Shown here piece after piece: positions 31,731-41,455 of a DNA stretch of 64,000 bases (positions are counted from its first letter, which is position 1; each line of letters opens with the position of its first letter). The stretch is taken from positions 2,666,001-2,730,000 of the forward strand of contig NZ_LT629786.1 of NCBI RefSeq assembly GCF_900105675.1. The letters are read 5' to 3'. The notes under the pieces were generated by a model, which ran no database searches, had not been told where the DNA came from, and saw nothing but the letters and a program-made list of their open reading frames with translations. The translations under genes were made by a program, and so were the position numbers. The stretch comes from Pseudomonas synxantha (GTDB taxonomy: Bacteria > Pseudomonadota > Gammaproteobacteria > Pseudomonadales > Pseudomonadaceae).

Positions 31731-33083
31731 CTAGCCTGCCGATATCAGCTTCTTCAAGTTGGCTTGACCATCCTCGCGGGCAACGTAGAGGAAGCTCTTA
31801 CCTTCCTGCACTTTGAACAGCACCTTCATGGCAGCCAGCTTCTCAAGGTCCTTGCGTGCGGTGTTTTCCGAAATGTCATAGTCATGGGTGAGTTCCTTGG
31901 GCATGAAGATGCGCCCAGGGTGTTGCAGGACTTTCTTCAAGAAATGCCCCTGCCGGTTATTCAAGTCATCCTGCAACCCAAGCGTATTCAGCCAGCTCAT
32001 CAGTTCCACGGCTTCTTTGCGTTTGCTTTCGAAGTACGCCATGAATTCATTGATGGCACGCTCGATAACCCGTAGTTGATAAATGACGAAATAGGTCAAA
32101 TCAAAAGCGTCAGTTTCCGTATGGATGTATGAGCGCCCATATTGCATGGGCGCCTCCTTGAGCAGCGTGCTGATGGAGATGTACTCAAAGGGCCAATAGC
32201 CGCTTTTGAGCATGAACCAGTAAAACAAACACCGCGCCGTTCGCCCGTTGCCGTCCCTGAAGGGGTGCTCGTAACCAAGCATAAAGTGGAGGATGATAGC
32301 TTTCACTACGGGATGGATAAAGTGCCTGCCATCCTGGCCGTCATGTCGGTCATTGGCAAATCGGCAAAGCGCTTCCAGCCTGGCCGGCAGCAGCGTTGCC
32401 TGAGGCGGTTGGTGGACGACTTCATCCCCTGCACCTCCCACAAAAATATCGTCAGTGCCCCTGAGCTGCCCCGGATGAGCCTCGTCCTCTTCAATGCCCG
32501 CCGTGGCAATGCCGTGAAACTCGCAGATCAGCGCAATAGAGAGGTTATCGTCCTTGCTGTATTTGGCTTGCTTCATCAGGTGATAGTTATTCAGGATCAT
32601 CCGCTCATCATCATTCTGAGGCGTGCGCTCCTTGGCCAGCATGTCCTTGGCGATCTTGCGCGTGGTCGCGGCGCCTTCCAGCTGGGCGCTGGAGATCGCT
32701 TCCTCCATCATCAGTGAGTCGACCAGGTATTGAGTGTTGTCGCGGTATTGGGGAGACGAAGCCTTAGCCCCACCCAACCTGGATGTGACCGATTCCACGG
32801 CATGAATCACCGCGTCGCAAAAATCAGTGGTGTACAAGAAAAAAGGCCTGTCGCATTCGCTGCGCAACTCCAAGGTTTTGCTCGCACAGGCCCGTGACAT
32901 TTTGATTGCTGCCCATGCCGCTTCTTTGTTGATACCCGGCGCGGGATAGCGTCGAAACTCATCCCAGTGCAAATACCGACCTTTCTCGTCAATCGCCTTG
33001 AAGGTGCGGGCCAACTCAAAGATTTCCAGACCGTGACGTTTTAACAGCACCTCGAAATCCACTGGCTTTTGGATCTTGGCCAT
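31731..33083 (-). CDS. Fic-domain protein (AMP transferase family), class II-like
   Basis: A 450-residue Fic protein. The catalytic motif HPFRDGNGRTAR begins at His273 and is intact. The N-terminal inhibitory helix motif (S/T)xxxE(G/N) is present as S132-A-Q-L-E136-G137, the arrangement of class II Fic proteins that autoinhibit. A C-terminal winged helix (about residues 385-445; MPKELTHDYDISENTARKDLEKL) suggests DNA binding or autoregulation. Fic enzymes usually transfer AMP to Ser/Thr/Tyr of target proteins. No antitoxin-like small gene is adjacent. Placed between the thioesterase and pvdP. Confidence 0.92.
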   Translation of the reverse strand: MAKIQKPVDFEVLLKRHGLEIFELARTFKAIDEKGRYLHWDEFRRYPAPGINKEAAWAAIKMSRACASKTLELRSECDRPFFLYTTDFCDAVIHAVESVTSRLGGAKASSPQYRDNTQYLVDSLMMEEAISSAQLEGAATTRKIAKDMLAKERTPQNDDERMILNNYHLMKQAKYSKDDNLSIALICEFHGIATAGIEEDEAHPGQLRGTDDIFVGGAGDEVVHQPPQATLLPARLEALCRFANDRHDGQDGRHFIHPVVKAIILHFMLGYEHPFRDGNGRTARCLFYWFMLKSGYWPFEYISISTLLKEAPMQYGRSYIHTETDAFDLTYFVIYQLRVIERAINEFMAYFESKRKEAVELMSWLNTLGLQDDLNNRQGHFLKKVLQHPGRIFMPKELTHDYDISENTARKDLEKLAAMKVLFKVQEGKSFLYVAREDGQANLKKLISAG

Positions 33084-33179
33084 GACTGAAACTCAATTTT
33101 CAAAAATTGAGTTGATCGTTACGCCCAGGCGTGAAAGTGTCAATGTTTACTTTGCCACAAATGCGGTGTTATCCGGGCC

Positions 33180-34805
33180 TTACACCTCGCGCTTGACCTT
33201 CAAGTGCCGTGCATACCACGGCCGTTTTGGTACGCGCTTGAACAAACCTTCAAGCAGTTCCTCATCGGCGCCAAAGGTGATGCGCAGGGCCAGCTTCATG
33301 ATTTCCGGGTCCATTTCCATCGAGCGCCCCTGTTGCAGCCCCGGTGTGGTGCTGCAGCCGTGGGTGTCCGGGCCCAGCCATGGGTCGCCCACCTCCACCC
33401 AGCGGCCCGGTGCAAACCAGGCCACGTCGTTGACCTTCATCCGCGTCACCTCGCCAGGGTTGAACCGTTCGTGGGCACGGAACCAGTCTTCGATACGGTC
33501 GTCGATCCAGCCATGAAAATGCCAAAACACCGGGTTTACATGGGATGAAAACGGATCGCCGAGAAAGTCGTTTTCCGGCGCGTACCAACGTGGGGCAAAG
33601 TCCGCAGGGTCACGGGCGAACGGCACCGGCGCACCGTTGGACGGATCGCGAGGCACTGAGGCCCAGCGCATGTGCAGCCAGTCGTGCAGGCCCAGCTCCA
33701 TCTCCGAGCCCAGTTGGCCCAGGGTCAACTGGGCCAGGTAACGCGGATCGCGGTATTGGGATTCCCAGACCTGGAAGTTGCTGTGGTAGGTTTCGGCCGC
33801 CTTGATGTCGCTGACCCACTGGGTGTAGTCGGCGTCATCCGGTGCCGACCAACAAGGGGGCAGCGCAAAGCCGTCGTGGTTGTCGAAGTACCGCAAAAAA
33901 CCCAGGCGATCACGCTCCAGCGCCGGTTGCGGTTCGGGGAATTGCGGCCATGAGAGCAAATCCTGCATGGAGCGTGCGGTGCCGAGCATATGGCGGTGCA
34001 TGAAGAAAAAGTCGATGCCCGAGCCGTTGCGATCTTTGCGTTTGCCTCGGGCGTCGCGCTCCTGGCCCCGGGGCCCGGGTTGCCAGCCGATGCCGCGCAG
34101 GGCTTCGCGTTGTTCTTCGGAGAGCTTGTGCCACCGATCACGGCTGGCGTGCCAGAGTTGGTGAAACAGCCGGTGTTCGGGAGACACCAGCCAGGCCAGC
34201 AAAGTCGGATTAAGGCCTATGCGCTGGCGGGCTTCGGGAAACAGCTGTTTGTGGGCAATGAAACGGTTGTCGCGCTCGGTCAAGGCCAGGGGGCGCTCAA
34301 GGTCGAGAATCTGCCCGCTCAGGGTGCCGCTGCCAGCATTGCCGAAGTCGGCCCAAACTTCATCGAGGGTCATCTTGAACTCATAGGCGGGCACATCGGC
34401 CTGCGCATCGCGGTCGATCAAGCGCCAATAGAGCACGGCGCCATCGCCGGTGAGCAGATCGCCCAATACACGGTAGCGCGGCTCGCCGTCGGCGCGCAGG
34501 TTCTCGGCGGTGTCCAGGTAACCACGCAGGCCGCGGCCACGGGGGGCTATATCGAGCAGCAGTTCCAAGCCGTCCCGCGGCAAGCCCTTGAGCCCGGCAT
34601 CGCGGCCTTCCAGGCGCAGGCTCCATACACCGCGCAGGGTGTCCGCCAGATGCTGGCCCTGAATATCGGCAAGGTCGACCGTGGCTTCGCCGGGGGTGAT
34701 GGGGAACTCTTCCCGCGTCAGCTCGCGATGGGCGTAAAAGGCCGCCGGCACGGCCGCGCCGGTCAGCGCCAGGCCTGCGATGAACCCACGTCGAGAGATT
34801 GTCAT
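33180..34805 (-). CDS. pvdP: Pyoverdine maturation tyrosinase PvdP
   Basis: A 541-residue periplasmic copper tyrosinase that oxidises the tyrosine/diaminobutyrate part of ferribactin on the way to the pyoverdine chromophore. The N-terminus has a twin-arginine signal (TISRRGFIAGLALTGAAVPA). Type-3 copper histidines appear in FFMHRHMLGT and in HVNPVFWHFHGWIDDRIEDWF. Length fits PvdP. It is divergent from pvdM, and a PvdS-type promoter (34841-34864) lies just upstream. Confidence 0.95.
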   Translation of the reverse strand: MTISRRGFIAGLALTGAAVPAAFYAHRELTREEFPITPGEATVDLADIQGQHLADTLRGVWSLRLEGRDAGLKGLPRDGLELLLDIAPRGRGLRGYLDTAENLRADGEPRYRVLGDLLTGDGAVLYWRLIDRDAQADVPAYEFKMTLDEVWADFGNAGSGTLSGQILDLERPLALTERDNRFIAHKQLFPEARQRIGLNPTLLAWLVSPEHRLFHQLWHASRDRWHKLSEEQREALRGIGWQPGPRGQERDARGKRKDRNGSGIDFFFMHRHMLGTARSMQDLLSWPQFPEPQPALERDRLGFLRYFDNHDGFALPPCWSAPDDADYTQWVSDIKAAETYHSNFQVWESQYRDPRYLAQLTLGQLGSEMELGLHDWLHMRWASVPRDPSNGAPVPFARDPADFAPRWYAPENDFLGDPFSSHVNPVFWHFHGWIDDRIEDWFRAHERFNPGEVTRMKVNDVAWFAPGRWVEVGDPWLGPDTHGCSTTPGLQQGRSMEMDPEIMKLALRITFGADEELLEGLFKRVPKRPWYARHLKVKREV

Positions 34806-34840
34806 TGTCTACCTTAGGAAACGGCTTAATCAGAGCTAGA

Positions 34841-34864
34841 ACGTTTGCAGCCCGCTGAAATTTA
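34841..34864 (-). promoter_or_regulatory. PvdS (iron-starvation sigma) promoter for pvdP
   Basis: The minus strand reads TAAAT, 16 bases, CGT, the exact PvdS recognition pattern. It lies about 36 bp upstream of the pvdP start at 34805. Confidence 0.85.
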
Positions 34865-34882
34865 CCGCCGCGCCCCCGCACC

Positions 34883-34906
34883 TAAATTTCCCCCGTCATC
34901 GCTCGT
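34883..34906 (+). promoter_or_regulatory. PvdS promoter for pvdMNO
   Basis: TAAAT-N16-CGT on the plus strand, with CGT at 34904-34906, 34 bp upstream of the pvdM ATG at 34941. It is back to back with the pvdP promoter, separated by 18 bp. Confidence 0.85.
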
Positions 34907-34940
34907 TCTTTCCTGATAGCAAAGGCCTCAACTGACTGAG

Positions 34941-36296
34941 ATGGCAATGACAAAATCACGTTCGAAAAAGGCGCTGTATATCGGCCTGCCGTTGGCCCTG
35001 GCTATCGGCGCCGGGTCCGGTTTTCTGATCTGGGACCAGTGGTTCAAGGGCAACGCCGGCTACTCGCTGGAGGTGATCAAGCAAGCCAATGAAATGCAGG
35101 ATCGCCTGTTGTCGTTTGACAGCCATATCACCGTGCCCCTGGATTTCGGCACGGCGGGTAATGAGGCCGACAAGGATGGCAGCGGCCAGTTCGACCTGGC
35201 CAAGGCAGCGCGTGGCAGATTGTCCGGCGCCGCGCTGACGATTTTTGGCTGGCCGGAAATCTGGAGCGGCCCCAACGCTCCCCACAAGCCCACCGACGGC
35301 TTTGTCGAAGAGGCCCGCCATGAGCAGGAGGTGCGCTACAAGATCATTTCCGGCATGGTCCGCGACTTTCCCAACCAGGTGGGCATCGCCTACACCCCGG
35401 ACGATATGCGGCGCCTGCACGGCGAAGGCAAGTTTGCAATTTTCATCAGCATGCTCAACGCCTATCCCCTGGGCAATGATCTGAACCAGCTCGACCTGTG
35501 GGCCGCACGCGGCATGCGCATGTTCGGTTTCAGCTACATCGGCAATAACGCCTGGTCCGACTCGTCGCGCCCGTTGCCGTTTTTCAATGATTCGACCGAC
35601 GCCCTCGAGGGCCTGTCGCCCATCGGCCAACAAGCGGTGCACCGCCTGAATGACCTGGGAGTGATCATCGACGTGTCGCAGATGTCGACCAAGGCCCTGG
35701 AGCAAGTCGCGCAATTGAGCCGCACGCCGATGGTGGCGTCCCACTCGGCGCCACGGGCGTCGGTGGATATCCCACGCAACCTCAGCGACAAGGAACTGCA
35801 ACTGATCAAGAACAGCGGCGGCGTGGTGCAGGTGGTGGGCTTCCCCGCGTACCTGCGCCCCTTGAGCCAACCGACCCAGAACAAGCTCAACGCCCTGCGC
35901 GCGCGCTTCGACCTGCCGCCGTTGCCCAACCTGGCCATGGCCTTGATGCCCGGCGACGCAATCATTGCCGCCTGGCCCGAGCAACGCTTCGGCCAATACG
36001 CCAGCGCGCTGTACGCCATCCTCGAGGAAGAACCCAAGGCCACCCTCAAGGACCTGGGGGACGCCATCGACTACACCGTGCGCAAGATCGGCATCGATCA
36101 CGTAGGCATCGCCTCGGACTTCAACGACGGCGGCGGCCTCAAGGGCTGGGAGAACGTCGGCGAAGTGCGCAATGTCACCGCCGAACTGATCCAGCGCGGC
36201 TACTCCGAAGCCGATATCGCCAAGCTGTGGGGAGGCAACTTCCTGCGCGTGTGGGACCAGGTACAAAAAGCCGCCAAGCCATTGGCCAACCGCTAA
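34941..36296 (+). CDS. pvdM: PvdM, periplasmic dipeptidase-like pyoverdine maturation protein
   Basis: A 451-residue renal-dipeptidase-family protein. Residues 8-30 form a membrane anchor or signal (KKALYIGLPLALAIGAGSGFLIW). Family segments include LSFDSHITVP, FGFSYIGNNAWSDS, VIIDVSQMS, PMVASHSAPRA, DHVGIASDFNDGG and LWGGNFLRVWDQV. PvdM is reported to be needed for the PvdP-dependent oxidation step in the periplasm. First gene of pvdMNO. A second in-frame ATG lies two codons downstream. Confidence 0.94.
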   Translation: MAMTKSRSKKALYIGLPLALAIGAGSGFLIWDQWFKGNAGYSLEVIKQANEMQDRLLSFDSHITVPLDFGTAGNEADKDGSGQFDLAKAARGRLSGAALTIFGWPEIWSGPNAPHKPTDGFVEEARHEQEVRYKIISGMVRDFPNQVGIAYTPDDMRRLHGEGKFAIFISMLNAYPLGNDLNQLDLWAARGMRMFGFSYIGNNAWSDSSRPLPFFNDSTDALEGLSPIGQQAVHRLNDLGVIIDVSQMSTKALEQVAQLSRTPMVASHSAPRASVDIPRNLSDKELQLIKNSGGVVQVVGFPAYLRPLSQPTQNKLNALRARFDLPPLPNLAMALMPGDAIIAAWPEQRFGQYASALYAILEEEPKATLKDLGDAIDYTVRKIGIDHVGIASDFNDGGGLKGWENVGEVRNVTAELIQRGYSEADIAKLWGGNFLRVWDQVQKAAKPLANR

Positions 36297-36314
36297 TCAC
36301 CACGAAGTAAGTCC

Positions 36315-37583
36315 ATGACCGACCGCCGTACATTTCTCAAGCAGGCCGGCGTCTTTGCCGCGAGCCTGCCACTGGGCACCGCACTGCTACCCCAGGCAGT
36401 GGCAGCCACTACGAACGACCCATGGACGGGACTAAAACAGCTGTTCAACCAGGACCCGGATTACCTGCACCTTTCCAACTTCCTGGTGGCCTCGCACCCC
36501 AAGCCGGTGCGCGAGGCCATTGAACGCTACCGCATGCAAATCGACCGCAACCCAGGGCTGGCGATGGACTGGGACCTGCAGGAAACCTGGAAGCGTGAAG
36601 GTCAGGTGCGCGAATGGGCCGGCCGCTACCTGAATGCAACCCCTGCACAAATCGCCCTCACCGGCAGCACGTCCGAAGGGCTGGCGATGATTTATGGCGG
36701 GATCAAGGTACGACCGGACCAGGAAATCCTTACCACGGTGCATGAGCACTACGCCACGCAGAGCAGCCTGGATTTTCGTGCGCTCAAGCAGGGCACCCGG
36801 GTGCGTCGTATCCACCTGTTCGAGAACGCCGCCCAGGTATCCGCCGACGAAGTGCTGGGCAACATCCAACGCAACCTCCGCCCCAATACCCGTGTGCTGG
36901 GTATGACCTGGGTGCAATCCGGCAGCGGTGTGAAACTGCCCATCGGCGAGATCGGCCAACTGGTGAACGAACATAACCGCAACCGTGACGACAACGACCG
37001 CATCCTCTATGTGGTCGACGGCGTACACGGCTTCGGCGTCGAGAACCTGGATTTCCCGGACATGCATTGCGACTTCTTTATCGCCGGCACCCACAAGTGG
37101 ATGTTCGGCCCGCGCGGCACCGGCCTGGTGTGCGCCCGTGACGCCGAGAACAAATACGTCACGCCGATGGTGCCGACTTTTTCCGAGGACAAGGACTTCG
37201 CCACCAGCATGACGCCAGGTGGTTATCACGCCTTCGAACATCGCTGGGCCGCCGACGAAGCCTTCAAGCTGCACCTGCAGCTGGGCAAAGCACCGGTGCA
37301 GGCACGTATCCATGCCCTCAACACCGAACTCAAGGACCAGTTGCTGGCCCACCCGCAGATCGAGCTGGTCACGCCGCGCAGCCCTGAACTGTCGGCGGGT
37401 TTCACCTTCTTTCGAGTCAAGGGCCAGAACAGCGACGAGGTGGCGGCCTACCTGATGAAAAACCGCGTGGTGGTGGACGCAGTCGATCGTGACGTCGGCC
37501 CGGTGATTCGTACCGCGCCCGGCCTGCTCAACAGCTCGGATGAGCTCCAGCGCTTCGTGACCTTGCTGAGCCAACGGCTATGA
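36315..37583 (+). CDS. pvdN: PvdN, periplasmic PLP-dependent aminotransferase fold enzyme
   Basis: A 422-residue fold-type I PLP enzyme carrying a twin-arginine signal (TDRRTFLKQAGVFAASLPLG). The PLP lysine is Lys261 in AGTHKWMFGPRG, and the cofactor-binding aspartate lies in YVVDGVHGFG. PvdN converts the glutamic acid side chain on the chromophore into succinamide. It starts 18 bp after pvdM ends and overlaps or abuts pvdO. Confidence 0.95.
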   Translation: MTDRRTFLKQAGVFAASLPLGTALLPQAVAATTNDPWTGLKQLFNQDPDYLHLSNFLVASHPKPVREAIERYRMQIDRNPGLAMDWDLQETWKREGQVREWAGRYLNATPAQIALTGSTSEGLAMIYGGIKVRPDQEILTTVHEHYATQSSLDFRALKQGTRVRRIHLFENAAQVSADEVLGNIQRNLRPNTRVLGMTWVQSGSGVKLPIGEIGQLVNEHNRNRDDNDRILYVVDGVHGFGVENLDFPDMHCDFFIAGTHKWMFGPRGTGLVCARDAENKYVTPMVPTFSEDKDFATSMTPGGYHAFEHRWAADEAFKLHLQLGKAPVQARIHALNTELKDQLLAHPQIELVTPRSPELSAGFTFFRVKGQNSDEVAAYLMKNRVVVDAVDRDVGPVIRTAPGLLNSSDELQRFVTLLSQRL

Positions 37584-37612
37584 CCTTTTTTCCCTTTGGA
37601 CGAGATGCCCAC

Positions 37613-38485
37613 ATGACTCCATTCCGACTCAAACCCCTGACCGCACTGGCGCTCACCGCCCTGTGCGGCGCGCTGCTGCCCAACCTGGCCCAGGCCGCCA
37701 CACCACAACCCGGCAAGGTATTCAAAGACTGCAAGGATTGCCCGGAAATGGTGGTATTGCCTGCCGGCACCTTCACCATGGGCACGCCGGAAGGCGAAGT
37801 CGGCCGCGAGCCCGACGAAGGCCCGATGCATGCCGTGACCTTCGCCAAGCCGTTCGCCATGAGCCGTTTCCATATCACCGCCGCTGAATGGGACAGCTAC
37901 GTGCGCCAGACCGGCGTGAAGATCGCCAACGGCGACGATCGCCCTGGCCGCGAATGCATCGCCAGCAAGCCGCGCTACCCTCAAGGCCCGCGCCAGCCGG
38001 CGGTGTGCATGGATATGGACGATATCAAGCAGTACGTGAGCTGGCTGTCGAAGAAGACCGGCCAGCAGTACTACATGGTCAGCGAAGCCCAGCGCGAATA
38101 CGCCGCTCGTGCCGGCACAACCGGCCCGTTCCCCTTCCCGTTCGACGAGGGCAAGGGCTACAGCATCGCCAAGCACGCCAACACCTACGGCCCGGCAGAT
38201 GGCTATAGCTATTCGTCGCCGGTCGGCAGCTACCCGCCGAATGCGTTTGGCATGTATGACATGCACGGCAATGTGTACGAGCGGGTGGCTGATTGCGAAC
38301 ATCCGAACTACATCGGCGCACCGACTGATGGCAGTGCGTGGGTGGAGCCCAACTGTGAGGGCTATCAGATTCGTGGCAATGACTGGGGTGAGGCACCGGT
38401 GTTTTCGCGCTCGGGCAACCGCAATACCATCTACCCGGATACCCGCGGGGACTGGCTCGGTTTCAGGGTCGTTCGTGACCTCTGA
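37613..38485 (+). CDS. pvdO: PvdO, formylglycine-generating-enzyme-like pyoverdine maturation protein
   Basis: A 290-residue periplasmic protein with the FGE-sulfatase/SUMF fold: PAGTFTMGTPEGEVGREPDE, EWDSYVRQTG, EYAARAGT, YDMHGNVYERV, GNRNTIYPD and GFRVVRDL. PvdO is known to oxidise dihydropyoverdine to pyoverdine in the periplasm. I chose the ATG at 37613 because a typical signal peptide (MTPFRLKPLTALALTALCGA ... AQA) begins there; an ATG at 37580 overlapping the pvdN stop would add 11 residues. Last gene of pvdMNO. Confidence 0.93.
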   Translation: MTPFRLKPLTALALTALCGALLPNLAQAATPQPGKVFKDCKDCPEMVVLPAGTFTMGTPEGEVGREPDEGPMHAVTFAKPFAMSRFHITAAEWDSYVRQTGVKIANGDDRPGRECIASKPRYPQGPRQPAVCMDMDDIKQYVSWLSKKTGQQYYMVSEAQREYAARAGTTGPFPFPFDEGKGYSIAKHANTYGPADGYSYSSPVGSYPPNAFGMYDMHGNVYERVADCEHPNYIGAPTDGSAWVEPNCEGYQIRGNDWGEAPVFSRSGNRNTIYPDTRGDWLGFRVVRDL

Positions 38486-38519
38486 TCCAGGCCGCCTTAC
38501 CCATCAATACAGAACGAAC

Positions 38520-38545
38520 GCGGGAGGGAGTCAACTCCCTCCCGC
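38520..38545. terminator. Bidirectional hairpin between pvdO and fpvA
   Basis: A 12-bp perfect stem (GCGGGAGGGAGT / ACTCCCTCCCGC) with a 2-base loop. It lies between convergent pvdO and fpvA. There is no long T-tract on either side, so Rho-independent action is likely but weak. Confidence 0.65.
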
Positions 38546-38571
38546 CTCTTCGACCCCAGCGCCTCAGCGAA

Positions 38572-41061
38572 TCAGAAGGTCCACTTGGCGTTGACCATGG
38601 CATTGCGCGGCTCGCCATAGGAGCCCGAGTTGAATGTACCCATGCCATCGTAGTACTTCTGGTCAAACAGGTTGTTGACGTTCAAACCTACGGTCAGGTG
38701 CTCATCGACCTTGTACTTGGCCAACAAGCCGACCACCGCAAACGGATCCTGGGTCGCCTTGTAATAAGGGCCTGTATAGTTGATTTGCGAAGACGCGTAC
38801 ATCTCGCTTTGCCAAGTTACGTTACCGCCGACGGTCAACTTGCTCCACGCACCCGGCAAGCGATAAGTCGTGCCGAACTTGAACAGGTTGATCGGCTGGT
38901 TGGTCTGGACCCGACCGCCATCCTTGTCATGGGACTCACGGTAGGTATAGCCACCAAACACATTCCAGCCGCTGGCCACTTCACCGGAGATCTCGGTCTC
39001 GACGCCACGGGTATTGGTGCCACTGATGGCCTTGTACACCGCGCGGCCGGCAGAATCCACGCCCGCCTGCTCAGGTGTGTTCTTCTGCTCAATGTCGAAC
39101 ACAGCGATGCTGGCATTCAGCGCGCCGTTGAAGAACTCACCCTTGAGACCGATCTCATAGTTGTCGCCCTCAAGCGGAGCCAGTGAGCCGCCCGATCCAG
39201 TTTTGTAGAAGGTCTGCGGCAGGAAGATGCTGGTGTAACTGGCGTACGCCGAATAGGTGTCGTTCAGTTCATAGACAACGCCGACATAAGGTGTGACAAC
39301 CCCGGTTTTCTTGGTCTTGTCGGTGGCCTTGGTGCCCTTGAGGTAATCACTGACCTCGTCTTCCTGGTTCCACCAACTGAGCCGGGTGCCCAGGATGATG
39401 GTCAGCGGATCGAACGGCTTCAAACGCAAGGCGCCATACAGGCCGGTCTGCTGCAAGGTGGTGACGGTGCCGCCATCCTTGAAATACTGACGCCGCCCGT
39501 ACTCATTGCCATTCCAGTTGAAGATATTCGCCGACCCATAATCGCCGTCATCGTTGTGGCTGGCGTAGTTGGGGAAGTTAAGGTGCGTACGCGAGGCACT
39601 GGCACCGACCACCAACTCATGCTCGCGCCCACCCAGGTTGAACGGGCCGGACGCATAGGTATCGAGGGTGTCCTGGGTCTGGTAGCTGTCCAGGCGATAA
39701 ATGAATACGCCTGTGCCCTGCCCTGTCGCCGGGTCAGGGTAGCCACCACTGGCCGATGCGCCCTGGCCTTTACGGTACGAGTATTGATGGCTGTAAGCTG
39801 TTTTCAGGCTCCAGTCATTGTCCAGCTTGTGATCCAGCATGGTGGTGAAGTTGTAGCTGGTGTTGTCCATGTAACTGGAGCGCGAGGCCGGGTTGAATGA
39901 CCGGGAGAAATTGGTTTGCTTGCCGTTACTGAAGAACAGCGGGATATGCCCATAACTGCTGCCATTGGCATCATTGTTCTGATAGTCGAGGCTGGTGCGT
40001 AGCGTCGTGCTGTCGTTCAGATCAATATCCAACGCGCCGTACATCACGCGCTTTTCCTGGCCGTACCAGTCGATAAACGAATTCTGTTTCTGGTAGGCCG
40101 CCACAAAGCGCCCACGTACATTGCCCGTTTCAGTCAACGGCCCGGAGACATCGACTTCGGAGCGGTAGCGATCCCATGCCCCCGCCTCCCCGGACACGTA
40201 GCCCTGGAAGTCCTTGGTCGGACGCTTGCGCACCAGGTTGATGGTGGCGGACGGAGTCCCCGCGCCACTCATCAGACCGGTAGCGCCGCGAATCACTTCG
40301 ACGCGGTCATAGATAGCCATGTCCGAAATGGCGCCGACGTATTGCTGGGACTCGTTGGCCACTTGCGACGGAATGCCGTCGTACTGGAAGTTCTGGATGG
40401 TAAAGCCACGGGAGTTGAAATCGAACCGTTCGCTGTCGCGATGGTTGATGCTGATACCAGGGGTGAAGGCCATCACTTCGTTGAGCGTAGACAGGTGCTG
40501 GTCATCCATCAGTTGCCGGGTGACCACACTGACCGACTGTGGGGTTTCACGCAGAGACAATGGCAACTTGGTTGCAGTACTGGTCGCGCCCGTGGTGTAG
40601 GAACCGCTGTTTTCGGTCGTTGCCCCGAGCCCCTCGGCACTGATATTGGTCGCCCCCAGCGTCATCACCGCCGAACCACTGGCAGGCGGCATCACCACAT
40701 AGCTGCCGCTGGCTTCGCGACTGGCCTGCAAGCCACTGCCCGACAACAACCGGGACAGCCCTTCATCCACGCTGAATTGGCCCCTCAGCCCGCGGGTGGT
40801 TTGCTGGCTGGCCAGCGCCGGGTCGTAGGAGATCGAGACGCCGGCCGCCGAACCGAACGCCATCAGCGCTTGCGATAATTGACCGGCCGGAATCGCGAAG
40901 GCGACCTTGCCCGCCTCGCCCTGGGCGAACGCGGCGCCCGGCATAAACGTAGCAGCCGCCGGCACGACCAGTACAGCCCCCAGCATCATCAGGCGCACGG
41001 CCTGCGGCAATTTCTTCAATGCGTAACGCTTGGGCGTAGACAACCAAAGGGGATAAGACAT
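38572..41061 (-). CDS. fpvA: Ferripyoverdine receptor FpvA (TonB-dependent transducer)
   Basis: An 829-residue outer-membrane receptor. It has a signal peptide (residues 1-~46), then an N-terminal signalling domain (VAFAIPAGQLSQALMAFGSA ... GLRGQFSVDEGLSRLLSGSGL, about residues 50-125) that contacts the FpvR anti-sigma factor. The plug (LRETPQSVSVVTRQLMDD, RGFTIQNFQYDG) and a 22-strand-type barrel ending in NAMVNAKWTF follow. It imports ferric pyoverdine and signals its presence. The ATG at 41061 has AAGGA upstream; the frame is open to a TTG three codons earlier. Which pyoverdine it accepts cannot be read from sequence. Confidence 0.95.
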   Translation of the reverse strand: MSYPLWLSTPKRYALKKLPQAVRLMMLGAVLVVPAAATFMPGAAFAQGEAGKVAFAIPAGQLSQALMAFGSAAGVSISYDPALASQQTTRGLRGQFSVDEGLSRLLSGSGLQASREASGSYVVMPPASGSAVMTLGATNISAEGLGATTENSGSYTTGATSTATKLPLSLRETPQSVSVVTRQLMDDQHLSTLNEVMAFTPGISINHRDSERFDFNSRGFTIQNFQYDGIPSQVANESQQYVGAISDMAIYDRVEVIRGATGLMSGAGTPSATINLVRKRPTKDFQGYVSGEAGAWDRYRSEVDVSGPLTETGNVRGRFVAAYQKQNSFIDWYGQEKRVMYGALDIDLNDSTTLRTSLDYQNNDANGSSYGHIPLFFSNGKQTNFSRSFNPASRSSYMDNTSYNFTTMLDHKLDNDWSLKTAYSHQYSYRKGQGASASGGYPDPATGQGTGVFIYRLDSYQTQDTLDTYASGPFNLGGREHELVVGASASRTHLNFPNYASHNDDGDYGSANIFNWNGNEYGRRQYFKDGGTVTTLQQTGLYGALRLKPFDPLTIILGTRLSWWNQEDEVSDYLKGTKATDKTKKTGVVTPYVGVVYELNDTYSAYASYTSIFLPQTFYKTGSGGSLAPLEGDNYEIGLKGEFFNGALNASIAVFDIEQKNTPEQAGVDSAGRAVYKAISGTNTRGVETEISGEVASGWNVFGGYTYRESHDKDGGRVQTNQPINLFKFGTTYRLPGAWSKLTVGGNVTWQSEMYASSQINYTGPYYKATQDPFAVVGLLAKYKVDEHLTVGLNVNNLFDQKYYDGMGTFNSGSYGEPRNAMVNAKWTF

Positions 41062-41224
41062 CGACAGCAATCCTTGAGCAATGAGGCGTGTGATTGGCAG
41101 AAATAGCGGCGTCTTTGAGCGCCTCTGGTGAATGAGACGGATGGCCTAATGAAAACCAGACTCATTTACCCGTTTTTTTTAACCGCCCCCACCGGAAATG
41201 AAACCCGGCCTTATCAGAACTAAA

Positions 41225-41248
41225 ACGCTTGTCGGCAGGAAAAATTTA
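41225..41248 (-). promoter_or_regulatory. PvdS promoter for fpvA
   Basis: On the minus strand TAAAT, 16 bases, CGT. It directs transcription towards fpvA. Confidence 0.82.
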
Positions 41249-41342
41249 GGTGCGCCACCAGAATCTTGCGCCAATGCAGCGCCCGCCCTTGCTGATCAGC
41301 GCCCACAACGGCGCACCACCTCCAGGTCCGGCGCGATAAAGC

Positions 41343-41366
41343 TAAATCGCGCCAGAGTCGAAACGT
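41343..41366 (+). promoter_or_regulatory. PvdS promoter for pvdE
   Basis: TAAAT at 41343-41347, 16 bases, CGT at 41364-41366, 89 bp upstream of the pvdE ATG. Confidence 0.82.
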
Positions 41367-41455
41367 CTCCTACAAAAGCCCGCCGGCGATCAGCTCGATC
41401 GACGCAGCCCCCACTCGCCCATAGCACGTAGCCACGTCGCGACCGAGGTAGTTTC

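Larger units (their letters stand above)
41062..41455. promoter_or_regulatory. fpvA-pvdE divergent regulatory region
   Basis: A 394-bp gene-free region holding two PvdS-type promoters (41225-41248 and 41343-41366). Long 5' leaders result: about 160 bases for fpvA and 90 for pvdE. A T8 run at 41173-41180 precedes the fpvA box. I saw no convincing Fur box. Confidence 0.7.
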
